Assembly: GCA_900539865.1 (NCBI GenBank)
Contig: UQDS01000002.1
Location: 124,001 to 188,000, forward strand
Length of the DNA stretch: 64,000 nt
Direction: 5' to 3'
Origin: an uncultured Mollicutes bacterium
GTDB lineage: Bacteria; Bacillota_I; Bacilli_A; RFN20; CAG-288
Each line of letters begins with the position of its first letter. The stretch's first letter is position 1. Positions 33,926 to 43,517 of the stretch are shown one piece after another. The position numbers and the translations under genes are program-made. Below the pieces are notes generated by a model, which saw only the letters and a program-made list of their open reading frames with translations, searched no databases and was not told the origin of the DNA.

Positions 33926-35434
33926 TTATAGCCCTGGGAAAACAATCTTTGCCATTAAGAAGAAAATGACAAGTGAAGTGACGTCGAGAACAGTGGAAAT
34001 AAGAGGCTGTGACATAACGGCTGGGTCCATGTGAAGCATTTTGGCAATCACTGGAAGCGTCACACCGAAGAACTTAGCGACAACTGTTGAGAACAAGAAT
34101 GTGAGAGAGATTAAAGTGGCGATGAGAATAAAGAAGAGATTTTGATTTCCGCCAACAAGATTTTGAATAATAGTCAAATCGCCTTCGCCGAGTTTAATCA
34201 TACCAGAGTACAACTCAATCAACACCCAAGCAAAGGAGACAACAGAGAGAATTAAACCAGTTAACATCGCTGCTCTCATCTCTTTCCACATGACTTTGAA
34301 ATAATTCTTTGTGGAGATATTTCCTAAAGCTAATTCACGGATGGTAACCGTCGCTGTCTGATCAGAGGCATTTCCATTTGTTCCCATAATCGAAGGAATG
34401 AAGGCGGTCAAAAGCGGGATTACGGCTAAAGCACCGATTGTAGACAAATGAGATAACACCATTGAGATAAAAGTATCTAACATCAAGAGGACGACAAGCC
34501 AAACACCATAGTTTTTAACCATCTTTAAAACCGATGTCTTCAAATAAGGTTCGTCACTTGGCAAAACACCTGAAGTAAGGGCGTTGTCTTCTTCGTTTTC
34601 ATCACTAGCGACATCCATAGCATCGTCGAATGTGATGATACCTAAAATACGTTGCGTAGAATTCGTGACAGGAATAACCGAGACGTCATACTTGCGGAAC
34701 GCTTGCAAGACAATTTCTTGGTCAGTGTTGACCTGAACAGAGACAAAGTCACTATTCATGATGTCTTTCATCAAGACGTCATCATCGCTTTCCAAGAGTT
34801 TATCTAACGTGACTGTTCCTACCAATCTTCTCGTATCATCCATAACAAAGATTTCCCAAATTGTCTCTTTTTCTTTGCCGACTTTTTTTATGAGATCAAT
34901 GGTATCTTTCACTCTTGCAGTCTGACGGATAGAGAAATATTCAGGTGTCATCAAAGATCCAGCAGAATCCTCTTTAAAATTCAAGTATGCTTTCACTTGT
35001 GCTCTGTCTTCTGGAGAAGTAGCGAGCAAGACTTTTTTAATTAAATTAGAAGGCAACTCATCCACAAAGTCGACCAAATCGTCGGTAGCCATATCATCTA
35101 AAACTTTGTGAAGTTCACTCGAGGAAAAAGCTTCGACAACACGCTCTTTTGTCTCCTGTTCCAGGTAAGTGAAAATTTCTGCAGAGTGATCTGCGTTGAC
35201 CGATTTAAAGAAGTAAAGGAGATCTTCTAAGGAGCTTTCTTCTAATGCGTGGGCGATATTAATCGGGTCATAAGCTTCTACTGTCGACTTTAAAATTGCA
35301 GTCTTACGCGTATCGATGATCGCTTTCATCTGCTCATAGGAGAGAAGGTAACGAACTCTAGGCTCTTCATGAATATCCGGCTGGATTTCATTATGTTCTT
35401 CTACAAGGAGTTCATTTTCTTTATTTTCATTCAT
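33926..35434 (-). CDS. mgtE: MgtE-type magnesium transporter (first copy)
   Basis: The 502-residue protein has the MgtE order: N-terminal helical domain (about 30-150) with FVDELPSNLIKKVL, a CBS pair (about 160-280) that senses Mg2+, a connecting helix and five membrane spans with the pore motif PSIMGTNGNASDQTATV near 348. Consensus ribosome site AAGGAGGTGA. It follows a second mgtE by 12 nt on the same transcript. The pair shares layout but differs much in sequence. Confidence 0.95.
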   Translation of the reverse strand: MNENKENELLVEEHNEIQPDIHEEPRVRYLLSYEQMKAIIDTRKTAILKSTVEAYDPINIAHALEESSLEDLLYFFKSVNADHSAEIFTYLEQETKERVVEAFSSSELHKVLDDMATDDLVDFVDELPSNLIKKVLLATSPEDRAQVKAYLNFKEDSAGSLMTPEYFSIRQTARVKDTIDLIKKVGKEKETIWEIFVMDDTRRLVGTVTLDKLLESDDDVLMKDIMNSDFVSVQVNTDQEIVLQAFRKYDVSVIPVTNSTQRILGIITFDDAMDVASDENEEDNALTSGVLPSDEPYLKTSVLKMVKNYGVWLVVLLMLDTFISMVLSHLSTIGALAVIPLLTAFIPSIMGTNGNASDQTATVTIRELALGNISTKNYFKVMWKEMRAAMLTGLILSVVSFAWVLIELYSGMIKLGEGDLTIIQNLVGGNQNLFFILIATLISLTFLFSTVVAKFFGVTLPVIAKMLHMDPAVMSQPLISTVLDVTSLVIFFLMAKIVFPGL

Positions 35435-35446
35435 AAAATCACCTCC

Positions 35447-36973
35447 TTATAAACCTAAAAGCCCTGGGGATATACTGTCGATTACTGTGATAGCGATAGT
35501 GAAGTAAAGGAGCAACGTGCAAATATCCATCAAGGATGCAACTAACGGTCCTGACATAAATGCAGGATCGAGCTTAAATGCTTTCGCAATAAAAGGAAGG
35601 ATAGAAGCGCATAATTTTGAAATAAAAATACCAAAGAGCATCGCGGCAGAAACAATCGCTGCAATGACCATATAACCGTGTTGAATATTCGTAAAATTCA
35701 AATCATTTAAGAGCGTTTCTTTCATCTCATCCGTGATTTTTAAAAGAGGTATGTTCAATTCAGCCATCACCCAACCAAAGTTGAAGACAGCAACGATTAA
35801 ACCGGTGATCAAACCGGTTAAAGCCTCTTTGCCAATGATCTTGAAAACGTCTTTTTTTGTCGTCTTCTGTGCAGTGATTGCACGAATGACCATTGCCGAA
35901 GTCTGACTTCCTGAATTTCCCGTCGTATCATTTAAAGAAGGAATGAATGACAGAAGAATCGGAAGTGTTAACAGAGCGCTCTCAAAACGAGAAACGATGA
36001 TACCTGTAAAGGTATTGATGATCAACAAAACAACCAACCAAATGACATAGGAACGTACAATACGGAAAATTTTTGTTTCCATATACGGCTTTTCGTTAGG
36101 AGCAACCGCCGCTTGCTTATAAACGTCTTCTGTCATTTCTTCTTCTAAAACATCCATGACGTCATCAAAAGTAAGAATGCCTAAAATTTCATTGTTCTTA
36201 CTGACGACAGGAAGAACAGGAAGATCGTATTCTTGACAGATCGGAATCGCCTGTTCTTTATCCGCAATTGGCGAAATGTACGGATAGTCTCTTTGCATGA
36301 CATCATCAATGATGCTTTCTTCATCTTCAAACATCATATCTTCAAGGCGCTCCATGCCGAGAAGATGATTGAATTTATCAACAACAAAAATAGTTCTTAC
36401 TGTTTCTAATGTGTTACCAATCTGCTTGATTTTAGCAAAGACATCTTTTACTTTAGATCCCGAGATGATAGACAAGAACTCGGTGGTCATAATGCTTCCT
36501 ACTGTATCGTCTAAGTATTCTGCAAGCTGATTGATCAAGGCGACCCTTTTCTTAGGAAGCAAGGAGAGTGCGTGATCGCGCACGGGCTTTACGACATCTT
36601 CTAAAAAATCCCCCAAATCATCGTTTGGAACGTTTGCTAAAACAAGTCCCAAAGGTTTTTTAGGTAGATTTTTCACTAAGGCAATGCGTTTCTCTACCAT
36701 GAGATACGAGAATATTTCACCCAGCTTATCATAGTCAGCAGTATACAAAGAATAGAAAAGGACAACCTCATCTTCGGTGAGAGGGTTTAACGCTTCGCTG
36801 ATTGTTGCCGCTGAATTGTCTTTGATAGATTCGGTGATTTTATTCTTATCACCTGTAATCAAGTAGTGATGAAGTTCCTCCGATGAAATCGCGTCGTTAA
36901 TCATGACACTTTCATGAGAATTCTTCACCTCTTCCTGAGGCATTTCATCGATGGTCTTTTCTTCGTTTTCCAT
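35447..36973 (-). CDS. mgtE: MgtE-type magnesium transporter (second copy)
   Basis: The 508-residue product starts at 36973 (AAAGGAGG upstream). It has the same domains: N domain with VLANVPNDDLGDFLEDV, a CBS pair (about 165-285) and five spans with PSLNDTTGNSGSQTSAMV near 350. The pore loop has T-T-G-N where classic MgtE has G-G-N, like its neighbour (G-T-N-G-N). MgtE works as a homodimer; two adjacent genes may form a heterodimer or act under different conditions. Confidence 0.95.
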   Translation of the reverse strand: MENEEKTIDEMPQEEVKNSHESVMINDAISSEELHHYLITGDKNKITESIKDNSAATISEALNPLTEDEVVLFYSLYTADYDKLGEIFSYLMVEKRIALVKNLPKKPLGLVLANVPNDDLGDFLEDVVKPVRDHALSLLPKKRVALINQLAEYLDDTVGSIMTTEFLSIISGSKVKDVFAKIKQIGNTLETVRTIFVVDKFNHLLGMERLEDMMFEDEESIIDDVMQRDYPYISPIADKEQAIPICQEYDLPVLPVVSKNNEILGILTFDDVMDVLEEEMTEDVYKQAAVAPNEKPYMETKIFRIVRSYVIWLVVLLIINTFTGIIVSRFESALLTLPILLSFIPSLNDTTGNSGSQTSAMVIRAITAQKTTKKDVFKIIGKEALTGLITGLIVAVFNFGWVMAELNIPLLKITDEMKETLLNDLNFTNIQHGYMVIAAIVSAAMLFGIFISKLCASILPFIAKAFKLDPAFMSGPLVASLMDICTLLLYFTIAITVIDSISPGLLGL

Positions 36974-37004
36974 AAGATAGCCTCCTTTTGATATCAAGAA
37001 TCAC

Positions 37005-37658
37005 TTAAATTATACTAAGTAATCTCTCTGTTAAAGAATCAATGCTGTTTAAAACATTTCCTGGGTTATTTTCCTCTAATAACTTTTGATATTCATTATC
37101 GTGATAGTAAGAGGCAGAAAGAATATCATAACCTTCTTGTTTCATCACCTCTATATCCTTCAAGGTATCACCAATATAAAGAACATCCTCTTTCTCACAG
37201 TCAAAGTCTTTTAAGACCTGTCGCATTGACTCTGCTTTATTGACACCGTGTTCACTTCCAGTATAACACTGTAAGAAAAAATTATTCAGCCCTAAATACG
37301 GAAGTGTAATCTCTAATGTTTCTTTTGCACGTCCGGTCACAATAACAAGTTGCGCGTCGCTTTGTTGTTGCAGCGTCTTTAACATATTAATCATTGCATC
37401 GTTTTTACGCAATAAACTATTTTGATATTCGATATAAATACGATAAAAATAAGAGACTGCCGCAGTAGATTCTTCCTTAGAAACAATATGTTGAATCACT
37501 CCTGGCTCCGTAGGTCCAAAATATTCCTCGATATTCTCTAAAGTGACAGATTCATAACCAAAATCTTGAACTGTTTTTACAATCGACATCTTTTCAAGAT
37601 ATAACGAATCGGCAAGCGTGCCGTCAAAATCAAAGCAGAGAATCTTTTTTCTCTTCAT
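37005..37658 (-). CDS. HAD-family phosphatase
   Basis: The 217-residue protein has DFDGTLADS near residue 9, VTGRA near 106, and GDTLKDIEVM near 162, so the HAD motifs are complete with an alpha-helical cap. Phosphoglycolate phosphatase/PpaX/YjjG-like proteins are the nearest shapes, but the substrate is unknown. GAAGGGAG lies before the start. It lies between the ABC exporter and the mgtE genes in one minus-strand operon. Confidence 0.88.
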   Translation of the reverse strand: MKRKKILCFDFDGTLADSLYLEKMSIVKTVQDFGYESVTLENIEEYFGPTEPGVIQHIVSKEESTAAVSYFYRIYIEYQNSLLRKNDAMINMLKTLQQQSDAQLVIVTGRAKETLEITLPYLGLNNFFLQCYTGSEHGVNKAESMRQVLKDFDCEKEDVLYIGDTLKDIEVMKQEGYDILSASYYHDNEYQKLLEENNPGNVLNSIDSLTERLLSII

Positions 37659-37696
37659 AGTTTCTCCCTTCTTTTACCAGCAAGAGGAATCTCTCA

Positions 37697-39541
37697 TCAA
37701 CTCAATTCTTCTTTACCGGTATAAAGATTATAATAAGCGCCCTTCAATTCCAAAAGTTCCTCTTGTGTTCCTCTTTCGATAATACTTCCGTGATCTAAGA
37801 CAAGAATTTCATCACAATCGCGAATCGTCGAAAGACGATGTGCGATGATCATGACCGATCTACCTTCCATCAAAGAGGTCAATCCTTTTTGAATCAACAG
37901 TTCACTTCTTGTATCAATGTTGGATGTCGCTTCATCTAAAATCATCACTGGGGAACGATTTAAACTCGCTCTAGTAATGCCCAAAAGCTGTCTTTGTCCT
38001 TCGGAGAGATTGTGACCGTCGTCATAAAGCATCGTTTGATATCCTTCTGGAGTACGGCGAATAAAGGAATCGGCTTGTGAATTTAAGGCGACTTGTTTCA
38101 CTTCTTCGGAAGTGGAGTGCATACGGACGTAACGGATGTTATTTTCAATGGTATCGGTAAAAAGGTGCGTATCCTGTGTAACCATAGAAATACCTCTACG
38201 CAAAGACTCTAACGCGATGTCTTTAATATCGATACCATCATAGGTGATACGACCAGAATCTATCGGATAGAAACGCGCAAGCAATGAGATAATTGTTGTC
38301 TTACCCGCACCGGTAGAGCCAACAAAAGCAATCTTCTTTCCTGGATAAACCTCAAAGGAGATGTCTTTCAAAACAGGAGTGTGGGGCACATAACCAAAAT
38401 AGACGTGTTCAAAACGGATTACGCCTTGAATCGGAATGATTTCTGTTGTCCCGTCTTCCTTTGGTCTTTCCCAAGCGTAACGAAGATTAAACTGTTCTTC
38501 TTCCGGATGAATGAGTTTAATTCTCACTTTACCTTCATCGCTTTCTTCTCTTTCATCATAGAAAGCAAAAATACGTTCAGCACCAGCGCAGCAAGAGAGA
38601 ATGTTGTTGACATGCTGTGTAAACCAAGTAAACGGAATACAAGCGTTACGGGTGAAAATAAGATAAGATTGCAACTGACCAAAGGTCAAAGGACCGGCAA
38701 AGCCGGTGCATAGAGCAACCACACCAAGGACACAAGAAATAGAGAAATTGAGATAACTTAACGATGTGTAGACCGGTGCGGACATCGAAGTGATAAAGAA
38801 AGCGCGTGTCGCTGTCTTTCTCCACGATTCGTTATAGCGATCAAACTTTTCATAGCTTTCTTTTTCGTGGTTGAACGCTTTGATGACTTTTACGCCCGCG
38901 ATATCCTCTTCTACAACCGCATTGACATCCGCAAGCGCTTGCTGTTGTAAAACATAATATCTTCTTGCGTATTTGGCGTTAAATACCATATAGACAAACA
39001 TCAAAAGAATAAAAGCAATAACAATAAGGGAAAGAGGTACATTGATGATAAACAAGAAGATGATGGTACCAAAGAGATTGGTGGCTGAAAGGAAGACATT
39101 AGCAAAGGAATCTGTCATCGCCACAGCAATCGTATCCATATCGTTTGTATAAAGAGACATGATTTCACCATGAGGATGACGGTCGAAATAAGAAATCGGA
39201 AGTTTTTGCATCTTCTCCATCAATTCCAAACGTAGTTTATAAATGACCTTTTGAGCCAATCTGACATTCATGATATTGTGGAGCAAAGCACAAGAGACAC
39301 CCGAAATTGCCAAACCGATGATCACAAAGATCCAGAAGCGGAACGTTTCAACATCGTTGATTTTGATAGCATCTGTAACTTTGCCGGAAAAGAAGGTGAC
39401 TAACAAGTTTGCAATACCTGTATGAATGGTTGTAATAAAGATAAAGAACAAAGTTAAATAATGGCCTTTGTAATAGGAAAGTATTCTTCCTAAAGTCCGA
39501 ATTAAATTTTTCGGTTTATTCTTTCTCACTTGGAGTTGCAT
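37697..39541 (-). CDS. ABC exporter half-transporter, catalytic partner
   Basis: The 614-residue protein has a six-span export domain (about 25-330), then an ATPase with Walker A GSTGAGKTT near 407, signature LSEGQ (a variant of LSGGQ), Walker B VMILDEATSN with catalytic Glu, and switch His in IIAHRLST. It pairs with the gene ending one base upstream, in the LmrCD/BmrCD style of heterodimeric multidrug or lipid exporters. Its variant signature would form the degenerate site together with the partner's Walker motifs. Insert of about 30 residues in the region before the ATPase core. Confidence 0.93.
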   Translation of the reverse strand: MQLQVRKNKPKNLIRTLGRILSYYKGHYLTLFFIFITTIHTGIANLLVTFFSGKVTDAIKINDVETFRFWIFVIIGLAISGVSCALLHNIMNVRLAQKVIYKLRLELMEKMQKLPISYFDRHPHGEIMSLYTNDMDTIAVAMTDSFANVFLSATNLFGTIIFLFIINVPLSLIVIAFILLMFVYMVFNAKYARRYYVLQQQALADVNAVVEEDIAGVKVIKAFNHEKESYEKFDRYNESWRKTATRAFFITSMSAPVYTSLSYLNFSISCVLGVVALCTGFAGPLTFGQLQSYLIFTRNACIPFTWFTQHVNNILSCCAGAERIFAFYDEREESDEGKVRIKLIHPEEEQFNLRYAWERPKEDGTTEIIPIQGVIRFEHVYFGYVPHTPVLKDISFEVYPGKKIAFVGSTGAGKTTIISLLARFYPIDSGRITYDGIDIKDIALESLRRGISMVTQDTHLFTDTIENNIRYVRMHSTSEEVKQVALNSQADSFIRRTPEGYQTMLYDDGHNLSEGQRQLLGITRASLNRSPVMILDEATSNIDTRSELLIQKGLTSLMEGRSVMIIAHRLSTIRDCDEILVLDHGSIIERGTQEELLELKGAYYNLYTGKEELS

Positions 39542-39542
39542 A

Positions 39543-41327
39543 TTAATGTCCCTCCTTTTGAATATTGTAAATGTCTTGATAAATCGGATCGTTTTGACTC
39601 AACCATTCGCCCGTTCCGATATTGTTGATTTTGCCATCTTTTAAGACAATGATCTTATCGGCATCCTGAATTGCAGAGACCTTTTGAGAGATGATAATTT
39701 TTGTCATATGCGGCAATTCCGTTTTCAAATTCTCTTTCAATCGGCCTTCCGTAATACGGTCAAGCGCCGAAAAAGAATCGTCAAGAATCAATATCTTCGG
39801 ATTGCGAAGCAAGGCTCTCGCAATACATAAACGTTGTCTTTGACCACCAGAGACATTGTTTCCGCCCTGGCCGATCATCGTGTCATATCCGTTGTTAAGA
39901 GATGTCTCAATAAAGTCAGAACAACAAGCGATGCGACATGCTTTTTTAATCTCTTCATCGCTCGCAGATGGATTACCCCAAAGGAGATTCTCTTTGACAG
40001 TGCCCTTAAAAAGAAGAGGGTTTTGGAAAGAAATAGCAATCTTCTTTCTCAACTCGTCGAAGGTATACTCCCTCACATCATGGCCGCCAATAAGGACACG
40101 GCCTTTACTAACATCGTAAAAACGCTCTATTAAATAAATTAAAGATGACTTCGAAGATCCGGTTTCGCCTAAAATTCCGACAGTCTCACCATCTTCAATG
40201 TCAAAATCAATATCAGTGAGAACATATTCTTCTGCTGTTTGATCATATTTGAAATAGACATGATCAAATTGAATTGATCCGGTTTCAACCTCAAGAGAGG
40301 ATTCTTCATTCTCAACAAGTTCACTCTCAGCGCCAAAAACCTCTTTGATACGAGAAACGGAAGCTGTGGCACGAGTAAACATCATCATGACATTACACAT
40401 CATGATCAACGCATTCATTGTCTGCACAGTATAGCTCAAGAAAGATGCGATGTTAGAGGCAGCGTCAGCAGTGCTGATTTCTGGGTTCCATCCCTGAAAG
40501 ACACCCATGCCGCCTAAGATCAATGTACCGATGATACAACTGTATGTCATAAAGTGCATGATACCCATATTGCACGCGACGATTGTCATAGCATCTGTAC
40601 CAGCTTTTCTAGCAGAACTATCAACCTTTTCAAATTTAGCATTTTCAAAATCTTGTTTGGCGTTGGCTCTTACCATTTTCATAGCAATCAAGGATTCATC
40701 TGTCGTTCTATTCACAGAATCGATGGCGCGTTGAAGCTGATAGAAACGAGGGCGGGAGATGATGACAATTGTGATTAAAGCAATTGCAAGAAGGGGAACG
40801 ACAACACCAAAAACAAGGCAAAGATCTTTCGAAATTAAGTAAGCAAAGATGATTGCACAAAGCAGCTGAACGGGGCCTCTTACAAGCGGTTTGAATGCTC
40901 CGGTAAACGTGTCCGAAATAATCGTGACATCGTTTGTCATTCTTGTAATCAAAGAATTGATACGAAACTTATCTAAATTGTTAAAGGAGAAGTCTTGAAT
41001 TTTTTTGTACTCTTCTTTTCTCAGTTCATAACCCAATCCTTTTCCTGTTACAGCAACCGTTCTAGAAGAAAGGATACCGAACAGAAGTGATAATAAAGAG
41101 AAGAGAAGCATGACTCCGCCGATGATATAAACCATTGTCGGATTGAACGTATATGTCTTATCTGGCATTTCAGTCATACCTTGTTTTAACAATACATTCA
41201 TTAAGAATGGAATGGATATCTCCAATACATTTTCTAAGGTGACAAAGAGAATCGCAAGATAAAACGATTTTCGATATGGTCTAATAAACCTCCACAATTG
41301 GAGCCGTTTTTTGTTTTTTGTTTTCAT
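39543..41327 (-). CDS. ABC exporter half-transporter, degenerate-site partner
   Basis: The 594-residue product is read from the ATG at 41327 (GGAGAG upstream). It has an export domain of six spans and an ATPase with Walker A GETGSSKSS (an unusual Ser for Gly), signature VSGGQ, Walker B LILDDSFSAL with Asp in place of the catalytic Glu, and Gln in place of the switch His (IIISQKVS). These changes mark the non-hydrolytic subunit of a heterodimeric exporter. First gene of the minus-strand operon. Confidence 0.93.
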   Translation of the reverse strand: MKTKNKKRLQLWRFIRPYRKSFYLAILFVTLENVLEISIPFLMNVLLKQGMTEMPDKTYTFNPTMVYIIGGVMLLFSLLSLLFGILSSRTVAVTGKGLGYELRKEEYKKIQDFSFNNLDKFRINSLITRMTNDVTIISDTFTGAFKPLVRGPVQLLCAIIFAYLISKDLCLVFGVVVPLLAIALITIVIISRPRFYQLQRAIDSVNRTTDESLIAMKMVRANAKQDFENAKFEKVDSSARKAGTDAMTIVACNMGIMHFMTYSCIIGTLILGGMGVFQGWNPEISTADAASNIASFLSYTVQTMNALIMMCNVMMMFTRATASVSRIKEVFGAESELVENEESSLEVETGSIQFDHVYFKYDQTAEEYVLTDIDFDIEDGETVGILGETGSSKSSLIYLIERFYDVSKGRVLIGGHDVREYTFDELRKKIAISFQNPLLFKGTVKENLLWGNPSASDEEIKKACRIACCSDFIETSLNNGYDTMIGQGGNNVSGGQRQRLCIARALLRNPKILILDDSFSALDRITEGRLKENLKTELPHMTKIIISQKVSAIQDADKIIVLKDGKINNIGTGEWLSQNDPIYQDIYNIQKEGH

Positions 41328-41526
41328 GATATTCACTCTCCATCGCTATTACATATATATTAGTTTACAACAAATCTTCTGATATCTTACACTGTATTTC
41401 AAAGAAGAAAACGCTTTTTTCACGCAAATATCTTGCGCTTAAAATTTTTAAAAAAATCCGAATGCATATTTCACCACATCACTTTTTTTCATGCTATAAT
41501 GAAAATACCCAATGGAGGAAAACACA

Positions 41527-42090
41527 ATGACTGAAGCCGATTACAAAAGATTAGCCGGAACAAAAACCGAAGAAAACTTAAAAGCTGCCTTTGCTGGTGA
41601 GAGCCAGGCCCACACCAAATATCGTTATTATTCTGGTGTCGCTAAGAAAGAAGGACATTTAGATTTCTCTAACCTCTTCTTAGAAACAGCTTTAAATGAA
41701 ATGGAGCACGCTGAACTTTGGTTCAAATATTTACACGGCGGTTCCATCCCCACCACCAACGATAATCTCGTCGATGCCGCAAATGGTGAAAACTATGAAC
41801 AGACCATCATGTATCCTGAATTTGCTAAGATTGCCCGTGAAGAAGGCTTCCCGGAAATCGCTGCTAAGTTTGATATGGTCGGAAAGATCGAAGCTCGTCA
41901 CGAAGCAAGATATAAGAAGCTCTTAGAAGAACTTCAGACTGACAAAGCCGTCATCAAAGAAGGCGCCCTTGTCGTTTGGAAATGCGAAGTCTGCGGACAC
42001 ATTCACGTCGGTCCTGTCGCACCGAAGGTTTGCCCTGTCTGCTCTCACAAGAACAGCTTCCTTCCTTACGCTTTAGACTACAAGTACTAA
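41527..42090 (+). CDS. rbr: Rubrerythrin
   Basis: The 187-residue product is read from the ATG at 41527, with TGGAGG upstream, rather than an in-frame ATG overlapping that site. A four-helix ferritin-like domain carries the di-iron ligands (AFAGESQAHTKY, ALNEMEHAELW, EEGFPEIAAKF, KIEARHEARY), and the C-terminus has a rubredoxin domain with CEVCGHIH and CPVCSHK. It reduces hydrogen peroxide in anaerobes. TATAAT lies about 27 nt before the start; terminator follows. Confidence 0.96.
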   Translation: MTEADYKRLAGTKTEENLKAAFAGESQAHTKYRYYSGVAKKEGHLDFSNLFLETALNEMEHAELWFKYLHGGSIPTTNDNLVDAANGENYEQTIMYPEFAKIAREEGFPEIAAKFDMVGKIEARHEARYKKLLEELQTDKAVIKEGALVVWKCEVCGHIHVGPVAPKVCPVCSHKNSFLPYALDYKY

Positions 42091-42104
42091 AAAAACTTCT
42101 AACA

Positions 42105-42135
42105 AAACTGCCGGAAAATCCGGCAGTTTTTTATT
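42105..42135 (+). terminator. Terminator of the rubrerythrin gene
   Basis: CTGCCGG and CCGGCAG with flanking A/T pairs and a 5-nt loop, followed by a T-run. Confidence 0.93.
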
Positions 42136-42153
42136 TTAAATCATTTCTTCTTT

Positions 42154-42247
42154 TAAAAAGGGACAATTTTTTGAATAGGTAAAATAAACTAAAACTTATT
42201 TTTATGTGATTTATTTTAACAATATTCATTAAAATTTGTCCTTTTTT
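42154..42247. repeat. 94-nt near-perfect inverted repeat
   Basis: Two arms of about 37 nt pair nearly throughout. The outer part is AAAAAGGGACAA against TTGTCCTTTTTT; the inner part is TAAAATAAA against TTTATTTTA. The loop has about 18 nt. It lies after the rubrerythrin terminator and before the CcpA-like gene, and ends in T6 on the plus strand. It could be a second terminator, a small structured RNA or a miniature inverted-repeat element. Confidence 0.75.
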
Positions 42248-42424
42248 ATCAAAAACATAAGAGAAGAGCACAAGAGGAGTTGTGACTATATATGTTTAAA
42301 AAACTTAAATAGCTTTTGTATGGTAAAACAACTATGAAAATATTTTCATGTCGCATTGAATATATATGTGTAAACATATATAATTTTTTATATAGGGTCA
42401 ATTTTCATTGGCCAGGAGGTTTTT

Positions 42425-43489
42425 ATGGAAGATAACAAAATCAATACATTTGACAGAAAAGAAAAAAGCTCAGCACCGACTATTCGTGAAAAGAAAGATA
42501 GAGCGACCATCTATGAAGTCGCCAAAGTGGCCGGCGTTTCTTTAGCGACAGTCAGCCGCGTTATCAACAACCACTCTAACGTCACTGAAAGCACAAGAAA
42601 ACGCGTCAATGACGCTATCGTCAGACTCAATTACAAACCTTCTGCCCTTGCGCAAGGTTTGGCTCATTCCCATTCGACCAATATTGGTATCATGATTCCT
42701 TCCACTGGTTATTCTTATGTATCCAATATGCTTGACGGCATGATTGAAGTCGCCAAGATTTACAAATATCTCACTTCCATTTTCATCACCAAGAGAACCA
42801 AAGAAGACTCTACAGCAGTCATTGAATCGTTGATCAAGTCCCACGTTGATGGCGCTGTCATTTACGATGATGAACTCGGAACAGACGAAATCCGTTCGAT
42901 TCAGAACTTCCACATTCCAGTCATTGTTGTCGGACGCGACATGGAAGGAGAATCTTTAGGAAGTATCATCATCGAATACAAGGATCCTGTTATGGATGTT
43001 GTGAAAGAACATATGATGACTACCGTAGAAGATGATGTTGTCATTCTCGATGTCGTCAACCAAGGAAAGATGTTGGACGAAATCCGCGATGGTTTGCTCG
43101 ATTACGCCAAAGCGAATAACAGAACAATTCAAACTGTACAAGTTCACGATTCCTACAATATCGTTTACAACTATATGAAAGAGTATTTCAAGACCCATCG
43201 CAGCGGTTATTATGTCACCCCGCGCGACTCTTTAGGCGCTGCTGTAGTCAACGCTGCAATCGAATCCGGTTTACGCATTCCGGAAGATATTCAAGTTTTG
43301 GCTGAAATCGGAAGCAAATACTCTTATATCGCTAGACCGGAGATTTCTTCTTTCTCCATGGACATGTTCAAAGTCGGTAGCATTGCGGTCCGTATGCTGA
43401 CAAAACTTTTGAAAAAAGACGAAAAGGCAATGCAGCAAAAAACATTCCGCATTCGCGCCACATTCAACAAACGCACCACAACAAAGTAA
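42425..43489 (+). CDS. ccpA: LacI-family regulator, CcpA-like
   Basis: The 354-residue protein has an N-terminal extension of about 27 polar residues, then a LacI helix-turn-helix and hinge (TIYEVAKVAGVSLATVSRVIN...ALAQGLA) and a periplasmic-binding-like core. The IYKYLT segment and GSIAVRMLTKLL near the C-terminus recall CcpA. CcpA binds response elements with HPr-Ser-P and controls carbon use; cre-like sites occur at 28202 and 60849. The effector cannot be read with certainty; RbsR-like function is possible. CAGGAGG precedes the start. Followed by ezrA 28 nt later. Confidence 0.8.
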   Translation: MEDNKINTFDRKEKSSAPTIREKKDRATIYEVAKVAGVSLATVSRVINNHSNVTESTRKRVNDAIVRLNYKPSALAQGLAHSHSTNIGIMIPSTGYSYVSNMLDGMIEVAKIYKYLTSIFITKRTKEDSTAVIESLIKSHVDGAVIYDDELGTDEIRSIQNFHIPVIVVGRDMEGESLGSIIIEYKDPVMDVVKEHMMTTVEDDVVILDVVNQGKMLDEIRDGLLDYAKANNRTIQTVQVHDSYNIVYNYMKEYFKTHRSGYYVTPRDSLGAAVVNAAIESGLRIPEDIQVLAEIGSKYSYIARPEISSFSMDMFKVGSIAVRMLTKLLKKDEKAMQQKTFRIRATFNKRTTTK

Positions 43490-43517
43490 GCTTCCGTAAC
43501 TACCAAGGAGATAAATC

